NCBI GenBank assembly: GCA_001584585.1
Contig: LSYV01000043.1
Location: forward strand, 641,990 to 705,989
DNA length: 64,000 bases
Source: Gonium pectorale
Lineage: Eukaryota > Chlorophyta > Chlorophyceae > Chlamydomonadales > Volvocaceae
Reading direction: 5' to 3'
The notes under the pieces were generated by a model. That model saw nothing but the letters and a program-made list of their open reading frames with translations. It was not told the DNA's origin and searched no databases. Below are positions 49,443 to 60,001 of the stretch, in pieces. How positions within the stretch are numbered: the first letter of the stretch is position 1; the number at the start of each line of letters is the position of its first letter. The translations under genes and the position numbers were made by a program.

Positions 49443-52400
49443 ATGCCGAGGAAGGGCCAGGGCAGCGCGCCCTCAATTTCTTGGAACGAGTTCCAGTCTG
49501 TACACAAGGGGCTCAACCTACGCCAGGCCGAAATCTCTGCACGATGGCGGGACTTCAAGGACGGGCGGTACGCCATGGATGCCGCTGTCAGGGAGCAAAG
49601 TGTGCGGCTGAGCGAGGCTACGGTATGTACACAGCTCTTTCTTGGATAGGCCTCTGGACACTCAAGTGGCTCCTTCCTTGGCATGCAGGACGCTCCCGCT
49701 GGGCCCCGCCAGCCCAGGCAGCCCGTTAACGTGCTCGGGCGGGGCCACGACCCGGCTAGGGCTCTCGGTCCCGTGCCCTCATTCTTCAACTCCACGAACA
49801 TCGAAGCCTGCAGGCAGTGGCAACAGGAACCATGCACCGGTTTACATGGCTTGGACCAGCCAGCAGCCGCTTCTCGCAGTGCTGCCTGGTCAGGAGTGTC
49901 CAACGCGCAGGCCATAGCTTCACCAGAAGCTGGCGGGCAGGACGCGGGAGTCGATTTGCTCATTGCAGACCGCAAGCTGCCCGCTCAGCATCGCAAAGTG
50001 GCTAGCAGGGCCGAGCCGGTGCCCGGCTGCCTCTTCATGGCGGAAGCTCCCACGGAGAAGAACGCGGGCGACAGGTTCATGGCCATTTCACCAGCATCCG
50101 TGGCCTTGCTCTTCACGACATCTTCGGGCAGCCATGCGCAGCGCAGTGGTACCCAGCCGTCTGCGTGTATCGCGGAGGAGCAGCGGCAGCGCAGGCCCCT
50201 GCCGTGGCCCCAGCGCATGCGGCAGACCGTTCTGGGACAGGATGTCTGGGCGGCACAGGCACCTGCTGAGGACGCCGTGAATGCGAGGCGAAGCAGCAGC
50301 GGGCTTACGGCAGCACTTCAGGGCGACCCTATGGGAGGTGACGTTGCGAGCGAGCTTGCATTACCGCAGCCCCTGTGGCAGGAACTGGGCGCTGAGCGAG
50401 CAGGGCGTGAAGCGCCCCACCAGAAACGGGACGGGTTTGGGGGCCGCTCCTCGGCGGGTTCACCAGCCGCGCCCGCGTCGCCGCCTAGTGCGCAGTTCTC
50501 CGGCTCCCGGCCCCAGGCGGTTTCGTTGCCGGACTCCCCAGGAGCCTCTTTACCCTCGCCAGTACCCAAGCATACCGGGCTGGGCAGCCAACAAGCAACC
50601 CGTGCGCCGTGCAGCCAGTCGCTGCTGCTTTGGGACGGTGACCTCGAGGCGAGTGGTCCCACAGCGGATGCCGCCATACCCGGCACAGGCGCCTCGCCCC
50701 TGGCGCATTCCAGCATGCGGGGGCTTGAGGCCGGCCGTTTGACGGAGCCGCAGTCGGGCACGCTGTCGCCGGCGCCAGCCAGCCCAGCCAGTCCAGCATC
50801 TTGCGTCACACCGGCAGCAGCTGCGGCAGAGGCGGAGGAGGAGGAGGAGGAGTTCCTGACGCCGCTGTCGCCCAGCCAGCTCCGTTCGCCCCTCGCCTCG
50901 AGTGCGAGGCCAGCCACGCGTGCATCCTGCTCGGTGCCTGAGCGGCCCATGCCCATGGCAATTGCTGCGCCGGACGCAGAGGATACCGCAGTACAGCAGT
51001 CGGCACAGCCCGAGGCGGAACGCACGATTAGCACCAGGGTCCCATGCTGCTCGCTGAGAGCGACGGCAAGTTCGGGCGGTGCGGAGCTGGAGCCGGAGCT
51101 GCCGGCCTCGCCGCCTCCAGCAGCATTGCAAGCTAAGTCGGACGAGCTGCACTTCAATGGAGACGGGACCGAGGCTCCGGCAAGTTTGGGCACAGGAACG
51201 GTGCTCGCGGCCCCTGCAGAACCGCTCGCCAGCCCTCCTGCGGCAGCGCCTGGCATCGAAGATCGGAGCGCAGCGCAATTAATGACTGAGTCGGGGTTGA
51301 CGGAGCCCAGCGGCCGTCGCCGCCGCCGTCAACGCTCGCGCCGTCATCGGAACAGGCAGCAGGTGGAGATGGCGACACCACAGGGTGAGGAGCAAGGCAG
51401 CGACGCTGTGTCTGGGAGCGGCAGACTCGTGCCGGATCCTCTCTGCGCCTGCTGTCGAGAGGCCGCTGCAGGTGCCGCAGCTGCGCGCATTGCGGCACAT
51501 AAGGGAGCGCCGCGAGGCAGCGTTGTGGGCTCCGCGGCGTACGCGCCAGCAGCTGGAACGGCCTGGGAGGCCGGTACGGCCGTATCGGAAGCGGTTGACG
51601 TCCAGCGCGAGGGGGCAGAACTCCCCGCTGGCTGCGGAGCAGCTTCATCGGGCGATGCAAGGCAAGCCCCGGAGGGAGCTGCAGCCACCTCGGCCATCTC
51701 GATAGCGTCCATAGGAGTAGCGGCGGGTGAGCCGCAGTCCTTCGCATCCGGAGCTCATGGCGCCAGCGCGCCGGTGCCGACACCAGGGGCTCCCCGAGGC
51801 GCCACAGCTGTGGCCGCAGACCTCCCGCCCGCCCGCTTAAACACGTGGAACCACTTCCTCCGGCAGATGGGCGGCCAGGGGCTCAAGTTGGCGCAGCTCA
51901 AGGCCATGTACCGCAGGCTTAAGGAGCAGGGAGCAGGCTCGGCTGCGGTGTTGGCCGCAGGCGCTCCCGCAGCGGCCGAGGTGCAGGAAGGCCACACGAC
52001 CCGGGCGGCTGGGGCCATGCCAGCGGTTCTGAAGCCGCGTGAGGGTGAGCGCCGCGGAAAGCGCGCTGCGGCGGTGGTGTTCAGGGAGCAGGACGCGACG
52101 CAGCAGGCCAGCGTACTGCCGGCCGACAGCTGCCCGGGCGCCGTGAGCTGCCAACGTGCGCCGGGCGCGGCAGCACCGACCGTTCCGCGAGGCCCGCAGC
52201 AGATGACGCTGGACCAGTATCGCCGCGCCTCGACGAGCGCGACGAGCTTGTCTCGCGGGTTCACAGCGGCCGCCACAACCACAGCGCCTGCGGGGCCGGA
52301 GACCGTGTCTGTGCCGCCCGCAGTGTCGGGCTCAGCGCAGGCAGAGGCCACCTCCGGCTCGCCGGTTCCAGACCATGGCCTTGTCATGGAATCAGACGTG

Positions 52401-55006
52401 GGCTGCGCTGGGCCGGGCCGGGCAGCACATTTTGGCGGAAGCCCCCAGGCCGCCGCTTCGACTGCATACGTGCAGGAGGCGTGTGAGGCGCCGATCGGCG
52501 AGCAGCACGGGCGCCCACGCCGGCGCCGGGGCCGCAGAGGTAGCGGGCACCACGCGCGCGAGGAGGCTAACTCGGCGGACCCTTCGCATCACGGACCGGA
52601 GGCCCAAGCAGAGGGCCCGCAGCCGCAGGGCAACGCGGCCTCCAACAGCAGGAAGGCATCTCTGCGCGGCGGCATTCAGAGCAGCTGCCGGCTCTTCCGT
52701 GAGGTCATGTCGGATAGTGACAGGTGCGCCGGTTGAGCTGGTGCCAGGGTTGAGCTGGTGCCGGTGCTGAATTTTTGCAGTGCGCATGCCGACCGCTCTG
52801 AAGGAATGTGGCCTTCCGTGTGAGCCTGGTGCATACCCCGAGCACCCAAGGTCATGTCGAGGCGCCTGCGTTGTGGCTGACAAGCCGCAGTTGGATCTAG
52901 CCCAAGAGCCATGCTGACCGCCCCGTTTACCCCCTCCCCCCGCCCCGCTTCCTCACATCTGCCGGGCCGCAGTGTCTTTGAGGGATTCACCGCATGGCTC
53001 CCCGTGCGGCCCGACCAGCGCACGCTGGCGGCGGCGCGGCCGCCGTGCAAGTCGGGGATCTACGAGTGGGCGGCCCGTGCTCCTGGGGAGTCTCAGATCG
53101 TGAGCTTCTACCTGGGAAAGGCGGGTAAGTCTTAATACACTACGCTGTGGTGTCAAGGTCACTGCCCTGCAAGCTGGGGTCTAGAGATGGGCCGTGAGCC
53201 GGGGTAGGCGCAGATGGTGATGTACTTACTGGAGATGGATGTCAAGTCGTTGTGGCGGTGCCTTGCACAGTGGCGTCATTACGTAGTGCTTGTCGTGGGG
53301 AGGAGACGCGGTATGCAGCTCTTCGAACGCATCGCCCAGGAGCCGGTGATCTCCTTCGCGGCGTCATGCCTCGTGCGCTCGGCACATCCGTGCATCAGGA
53401 CGGCCAGTGAGCTGCGTGCGTCGCCGCAGCTTCGCCAGTTTGCATTGCGGCTGACATAGGAGCGAGTTCGATCGAGCAAAGCGAGATAGGACTATCACGC
53501 TAGCATCTGGAGGCGGCAGCGGCATGGGGAAGGCGTTGCGCTCGCGCTTCAACACTGTCGGTATGTGTGCCCCGCCGGGCGGAACATGCTCCTGCGTTCG
53601 TTTGTTGCCCGAGCGTTCTGTCCCTGACACGGCACCCGTTGGGTATCCTTGGCCGCAGGCGGCGCCGGCAGCAAGGAGACGCTGCGCTCCCGCTTCAACA
53701 AGTACGCCGCGGCCTCGCGGCTGATGCTGGGGCCCAAGGAGGCCCTGGCGGCTGCGGAGCGAGCGGTCCGGCCGCCCACTAAGCGGGAGGCGGCGGCCGC
53801 TGCCCGGCGGGCCATAAAGGCAATGGCAGCCGGCGCCACAAGGGCCGCGGCAGTTGCGCCAGCGCCGCCGCCAGCAGCAGGGGCGCGGCTCGTGGGCGAA
53901 GCGCGCAAGGCGGAGCTGTGGCGGCAGCTGCAGGCGCGCGGCTTTCAGCTATACTACAGGTACAATCTATTACCAACCACCACGACCGAGAGCCACTGGG
54001 TTTCTTTGGGTGCTCGGACAGCGTTCGCAATCTGTTAGCGCAGGATTCGCTTGTAAGCGAACATTCTCCCAGGTACCGTAAGCCTCCAGTATGAGGCACC
54101 GGGGCACTATGGGACTGATGTATGGTCCTCTCTCCGCCTGCCCCTCGCACTCCTTGGGTCTGTAGTCCCTTCGGACGGCACCGCCGCAAGGGCGCCCGCA
54201 GCAGCCTCATGGATGCCGATGGCGGCCATTCAAAGCCGTGCCCCGACACGTATGACAAGCAACTCTGCAATCGCGTCGGCATGTTAGCGCTCAAGCTTTG
54301 TGCGGTGTGGATCCGTGCGGCCGCAGGCACCGCGTGTGTGAGGGCGACCTGGACGCCGTCGAGGCGGAGCGCGCCATGCACGACCGCATCAACTACGCGG
54401 CCTGCCTGGTGGGTATGCGGGCCCTTGGGTCGATGTCCTCGATGCCAGTTCACTGTACAGGTGTGCGCTTGGCTGGTGATGCTGCCATGGCATGCCATCT
54501 GCAGCGATCCGCGTGCGCCAGGATCTCGGCACTCTCCCAGGGCACCAGGCACCTGCCTCGTCTTCCCAGAGTGATACCACGACTCGACAGCCCTGCTATT
54601 GCAAGTGGGCCTGACCTAGCCGCTCCCCCGTCCGGCTTTCCAAACCGTCGGCACTGCCCCAGCCGGCGCTGTCCGATCCGGCGGTGCGCAACGGGAGCTA
54701 CCCTGGTAGAGCTCAAGTTGACACGCGCATAACTAACTCGGCCTCGACAACCACCTTCCTTGAACCTGTGTCAAGTGCGCTGGGTGTGCCGCTTTGCTGC
54801 ATGTGTAGGTTCACAACGGGAGCTACCGCGAGCTGCAGCTGGCGTCGGGGCTCCGAGTGGCCGAGTACCCCGTGCTGCGCCCCGAGCTGGAGGCCGCCCC
54901 GGCGCTGCAGCCGGCCCCGCTCGACCTGCACCTCTCGGGCCCCGCAGCCGGCACGCGCAGCCGGCGCTTGGTGGCGACAGCCGGCGCGACTGCCGCCCTC
55001 GTCTAA
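49443..55006 (+). CDS. Large disordered protein with C-terminal GIY-YIG domain (EFFECTOR OF TRANSCRIPTION-like)
   Basis: Exons 49443-49622, 49689-52723, 52973-53124, 53659-53959, 54327-54408 and 54809-55006 join in phase to 1315 residues. The 3-kb second exon encodes a low-complexity Ala/Pro/Gly/Gln-rich region. The last four exons make a GIY-YIG fold: SGIYEW and FYLGKAG (the GIY and YxG strands), LRSRFNKY with the catalytic Arg, GFQLYYR, then EAERAMHDRINYAACL with the likely metal-binding Glu, and NGSYRELQL. Known GIY-YIG domains cut DNA; plant ET proteins carry one and act in transcription. Nuclear location is inferred. Exon 1 and residues near 51838-51938 share a W-N-x-F...G-L-x-L-x-Q...R-x-K pattern, a possible small DNA-binding repeat. 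I see no Cys-rich ET repeats, so it is only ET-like. Confidence 0.85.
53513..53560 (+). other. Possible duplicated cassette exon in the GIY-YIG gene
   Basis: In the intron before the catalytic-Arg exon, an open 48-nt stretch flanked by AG and GT encodes GGSGMGKALRSRFNTV, nearly the same as the start of the next exon (GGAGSKETLRSRFNKY). It has the same 1-1 phase, so inclusion keeps the frame. The acceptor (GGAG) is weak. Confidence 0.4.
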
Positions 55007-55448
55007 CGGCCGGCCATTTTCCAGGTCTACGCAAAACCCACAGGCAGCCACAAGCAGCAGAATAACAAGCAAGCAACCTGGCTGACCGTGTGTTTTCGCG
55101 TGGCAGAAGCATGGCGGTTTGCCGTTGTGCAGCGGCGATGGGTATGAGCGTCATCGTGCCATAGCGGCGCCTGGGTAATGGCAAGTTTCGATAGGACGGC
55201 GCCAGGCGCGTGGGAAGGCAGCTTGGCGAGATATGTGAGAGAGAGGCTGAGTACGATAGACGGAGCTTCCGGGTTCATGGCTGCTGCCACGGGGGAACTC
55301 TTGCTGGACGCAGTTGGGAATGTTGAGGGAAACTCGAAGGGCCTCGGTTGCCTACAGTCGGCTTTGATGGTTTGCCTGTTGGAACAGAGTAAAACAGGGA
55401 CAGGGAAGGCCACCTCATATTTCCTGTCGCATCACTAATAACCCGTTA

Positions 55449-55526
55449 ATACACACCCAAAGGTGCGATGTTTCCAGTAAGGCGCCGGATGTAAGGCATG
55501 GTGGGCGACGGAGTCGAGCAGACGGG
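55449..55526 (-). repeat. Dispersed repeat, copy C (inverted)
   Basis: The reverse complement reads GTCTGCTCG, CCATGCCTTACATCCGGCGC, a TACTGGAAACATCG stretch and CACCTTTGGGTGTGTAT, matching copy B at 43774-43880 and the left part of copy A. Confidence 0.65.
55490..55494 (+). terminator. Candidate TGTAA poly(A) signal of the GIY-YIG gene
   Basis: TGTAA 484 nt after the stop codon; it falls inside the dispersed repeat, which may therefore have supplied the signal. Confidence 0.35.
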
Positions 55527-56409
55527 CCCACCGGTGTGTGCAGCGGCGAGATTACCTGGAGAGCGAGATGTAGAGGTGGCAGACCCGGTGGGCGCGGCGT
55601 GTGGCGAAGGTACCAGTCCATGGGCGGCCGGCGGTTGCCAGACGCCCAGCCCTCTACCCTTTGCCGCCAGGCGGAATGGTTAATTGATGGGCTCTTATGT
55701 TAACGGGTAGATTGCGGTTGTGATCCAATGCGTACGGGACGGGATATCCACTCTGTGGTAAACGCAATCTTTCGCACGCACAAAGGCGGCTGCATACTCG
55801 TCACAGCGGGTGCTGTGTGCTACGCAATACAACAATCGAAGGTAGACTTGTTCGCCTATCGTCGTGCCTAGTCTATGGCCGTTCATCGTCTCGCCGTTGG
55901 ATGTGTGACGGGCCGTACGGATACCTCGTATTCCTGGATATGATCTCCTGCCTGCACTTGAGCGCATTTGTTGGTCCTTTGGTGGCATGTGCCACTGTTC
56001 CTCTGTAATCTGGGTACCTTGTGCATCCACCTGCTGGCCGGATAGGGCATGCAAGATGGGTTCTGCACCCCGCAGGATTCCAACTGCTGGGCCGCTGCCG
56101 AACGCCCAGCCTTCGACCCGTGGGTCACAGCCCGAGCCCGTATCGCACTAGATCGGTAAAGCGCTGTTCCGATCCATTACGATCTGTAATAACATTTATA
56201 CAGCAACATTCGCTTCAATGGGAGCATTTCCCAATCAATGCCGACGTTCGCCGTCGGCTTCTCGCCACGCTGTCTCGCGCGCTTCGAGGTCAACTGCGAA
56301 TTTCAATGACAGAGACTGCTACGAATCTTCTTTCCCCATCTTTGTAGCGCCATTACACGCGAGAGACATTACTTGAAGAAACGCGAGCCATACCCGTAGG
56401 CAGGGTGAC

Positions 56410-58963
56410 ATGGCCCGCATATGGCCGGAGCTGCCGCCTGAGCTTGCGGAGCGCATCGCGACCTCGCTGCCGCGCAACGTGCTGGCCTGCTCTGTGCGCC
56501 GAGTTAACAAGGCCGCCGCCGCGCTGTTCCGCGGGCCACAGCACACGACCGTGCGCCTCAACGAGCGCGTCCCCGAGCACGCCTTTGCCCGGCAATTTGG
56601 CGCGGCTGACGCCACCCGTGAGCTCAGCCTAGCACAGCGGCGTCAGCTGCTGTCCCACGTCGCCACAACCGGCAGCATACAGAACCTCGAGGTCGCGCTG
56701 GCGGCGGCAGGCTGCGAGCTGACGGCTGCGGTGCTCGAGGCTGCCGCAGCCGCCCGACAACTGCACGTCTGTGAATGGCTGCTGCAGCGGGGCTGTCCGG
56801 CGGGCGGTGCGCTGGCGGCCGCTGCCCAAGCGGGCCACAGAGATGTCTGCGAATGGCTAATGGACCGGGGCTTCGCCGCCAGCCTGGACGCCGCCGTCGC
56901 GGCGGCCAGCCGCGGCCCCTCGCGCCTGGTGGAGTGGCTTCTGACCCGCCTGCCGCTCGGCTGGGAGCTCAGCGCGGACGCCTGGCGTCTGCCGGCAGCG
57001 GCGGCCAAGGGCTGCGACCTGCCCCTGCTGCAGCGGCTGTACGACCGAGTCGAGGGTTTGCAGCAGGCTGCTGCTGCTGCTGCCGTCACGGCTCCGCACT
57101 CACCAGACGCCAGGGCCGCGGCGCTCATGACGGCGGCCGTCCGCAGCCCCACGCATGACTGGGCCGCCAAGGTGGAGTGGCTCGAGAGCCGCGGCTACCG
57201 CCCCGCCAGCATCTTCGACGATCGCGCGTGCAGCGCTGCGGCCGGCCTGCCCGACGCGGTCCAGCGCCTGAGCTGGCTGCGCCAAAGGGCCTACCGGTGC
57301 GGCTGCGGCGCGACCGAGAGCGCCGCGGCTGTGGGCAACGCCGCGGCGCTGGCGTACCTCATCGCCGCAGGCGTCCCGATCTCGCGGCGCGCCGCCGGCG
57401 CGCCGCCAGCGGGTGGCCACGTAGCGGCTCTGGAGCTGCTGGCCCGACACAGCCGCTCGCCCTGGCGCTGGCTGCCTGAGGAGACTGACCACCACTGGCT
57501 GCTCTGCCAGTGCACGTACGGCCTGGCAGAACACCCTTTAAGCCTGCCAATCCTCCAATGGCTGGTAGAGCACCGCTCGGAGTTGAAGCGGGACCTCAAC
57601 GAAGAGAACGGCGTGTTTGCTGCTGCGGCCGGCTGGGGCGACCTGGAGGTGCTGGCCTGGCTGCGCAGGCGCGGCTGCCCCTGGGGCCGGCAGAGCTTCT
57701 TGGCAGCTGTGCGGGCCGGCAACGTGGCGGCCCTGGAATGGATGCATGCTGAGGGCTGCCCAGTGGAGGTGCGGGGCCCGCCACCGCGCGGCGTGCAGTC
57801 TGCAGCGTGTGCATGTGATTGAGATGCGCGCACACACAACATTGCCAAGGCCCGCATATCGGATGCATATTAGCAGCGGACTGACTCTGGCACACTTGAT
57901 GGTTTCTAACTGGCGCGGGGCTTAAAGCCATGCCTGCATGCCCCTGTTCCAAAGTTCAGAACCTGCGCCGGTGCGGCAGCCACGCGCCGAGCGCGCGCGT
58001 GGCGACTTGCCCACTAGCGCTAGCCCGTGCTTGGCATTGGCCCTATACGGCGGTGGAGTGGGTTGGGGGGCCGGGCGGGGAGGCGGCAGAGCAGCGTGGC
58101 GCGAGGAGGCGTGGGTGGTGGGAGGCGAGTGCGGTGGGGGCCGCTGAGGATCCTTCCCGGGCTGGGACGGCCGCGCTGGCGCTTCTGGACGGAAGGCCAA
58201 TTGGGCTGATCACCAGACGCCTGCCGTGCACGCGATGCTGCATTCATATGTGGTCAACGACTGCTAAGCCTTCTCGTGCCCGTTTCTGTGCGCGCAACTC
58301 GGCCCTCGCAGGCCGACGGAAGCCCCTATCTGGAGGCCGCCCTCAACGGAGACGCCTCAACCCTGGGCTGCCTGCGCCGCCTGGGCTGCCCCTGGGGCCC
58401 CCGCAATGGCGTCTTCATCCAGGCGCTCAGGATGGCAGAGCCTCTGCCGCCGGGCGGGCAGCGGGCGCTGGGCCCCACGCTGCGCCGGCTACTGGAGGCC
58501 GGCTGCCAGATGGACTGGGGCGCAGCGGATGCCGCACTTCAAGTGGTGTCAGGCGGCGCTGACGGAGCTTCGGAGTGGTTGGAAGGGGGCCGGGGTCAGG
58601 CCGTAGCCGGACGGCAACAACGGCTCAAGCGGCAGGTAGTGTATCGTAAGTGCGCGTGGGCTGTGGCGGGAGCATGCTATGAACTAGTTCAGAGTCCTAC
58701 AATTTGGTTCAGGACACCACCTGCTCTGCGCAGCCGGCCCACTTGTGGCGGCAGTGCACGCGGGACGTGGCGGGTGCAACGCGGTGCACGTGCGGAGCTG
58801 CGGCGACGGGAACGCGGCAAACGCCGCCGCTGCGCCGTGGCCACCTACTGCGTTCTGCGAGCTGCATTTGGAGGGTAGGAAAGCAGGTCGCCTGCAAGAG
58901 GACACTGCCACCTCTAATGATCGGACACCTGTATATCCGGCGTGTATGTTGACCACGTACTAA
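56410..58963 (+). CDS. F-box-like / ankyrin-repeat protein
   Basis: Exon 1 (56410-57768, 453 codons) joins in phase to exon 2 (58312-58645). A third exon 58755-58963 is possible; alternatively exon 2 reads through to a stop at 58878. The N-terminus resembles an F-box (WPELPPELAERIATSLPRNV, then VRRVNKAAAALFRGP). It is followed by many ankyrin-like units with the core LxVCEWLLxRGCP, for example LHVCEWLLQRGCPAGGALAA, VCEWLMDRGF, LEVLAWLRRRGCPWG and STLGCLRRLGCPWGP. This architecture is a large family in volvocine algae. F-box proteins usually feed substrates to SCF ubiquitin ligases, so a substrate adaptor role is inferred. The 3' end is uncertain. Confidence 0.8.
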
Positions 58964-60001
58964 TTGCACTTGGTACCTTCGGTGACGATGACGCGCCTGC
59001 GAAACAATGGATGCCCCTGCCGTTTGTATGCATGGCGGGTGTGACCAAAAGCATCAGATGTGTATCCTGAAGGACCCAAACTCAGTATGGTATGCTCGGC
59101 AGTTGAAGTAGGCGCCAGTTCGCCTGCACTGACAAGGGTGTCAGAAGCAGTAATGAGGTGTAAGGCGGCGTTTCGCCGGAGTGTGAGGCGCGTATGCACT
59201 ATGCAGGGCCATGCCCGCACCGGCGGCTCTCCGTTGGGGTATACGACGATGAAGCCCACTGGCGGCAGGGCTACAGGTACAGATACGTGACCGGAGTGTG
59301 CATTACTATGCGTGTGGAGTAAATGGGCTTTCGTACGTCTGCGAGACGGGCTTCTTTGACGCTGGACTTATGCACTGGCTGGTCATATTGTACTGCAACT
59401 GTGCTCATGCGCGGGGCACATAGACGGTTCTGCCATGGCGGCAACGCCTGTATCCTATGCCCAATGATAAGCAGCCCTTTAGGCTTCACGAAGGAAGCGA
59501 AAGGGCTCGGAGAGCCGGGCTCGGAGGGCCTTGCAACGACTGTCTCTCTGCCGTTGTGCCATTTCCAGCATTACGTCAGCCGATTCCCGCCCAAGCCGCA
59601 GCCATGCATCAACGCCTAGCCCTGCAGGCCTTGTACCCCAAACACAACCAGCAGCAGGTACCAGGAGGGGCGCTGCAGGCGCTCGAGAATCCGCAAGCGC
59701 CGAGCTGATCGCACACGGCACTAGCATTGACAGAGCTCGCCTGGGCGCACTTCACACCTCTGCAGCTCCGCGGCGGCACTCCGCAGCAGCCACGCTGTAC
59801 TCAGCGTCTTCGTGCGCATATGCGGACATAAGCAACACGCAGGGCACGCAGCAGAACCCTATGCGCAGGCGCCACAAGCGCGGCAGCAGCATCTCTCTAT
59901 GTATGAACGGACGCCGACGGCGCCACACGCACATAGGCTGTCCCTGCGCTCGTTCCGCACGACGATGATGCGGCAGTGCACCGGTGGCAGCAGTGGCGCT
60001 G
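58964..60001. other. Convergent intergenic region between the ankyrin and RWDD2-like genes
   Basis: Two convergent 3' UTRs. No gene recognised. A plus-strand TGTAA lies at 59159; none found for the minus gene. Confidence 0.45.
59159..59163 (+). terminator. Candidate TGTAA poly(A) signal of the ankyrin gene
   Basis: TGTAA about 200 nt after the last proposed stop codon, a typical distance. Confidence 0.4.

Larger units (their letters stand above)
55007..56409. other. Intergenic region after the GIY-YIG gene
   Basis: 3' UTR, one copy of the dispersed repeat and the promoter of the ankyrin gene. Short open frames (for example 55178-55438) show no known domain. An AT-richer patch at 56150-56230 is a plausible promoter. 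Confidence 0.45.

Noticed and set aside
50318..51256. Long minus-strand frame opposite the GIY-YIG gene exon 2
   Set aside because: Antisense of a GC-rich low-complexity exon; no splice sites or motifs supporting it, while the plus-strand frame is three times longer and joins in phase on both sides.
53214..53459. 81-codon open frame in the GIY-YIG gene intron
   Set aside because: No family resemblance and no splice sites joining it in phase; probably chance in an intron.
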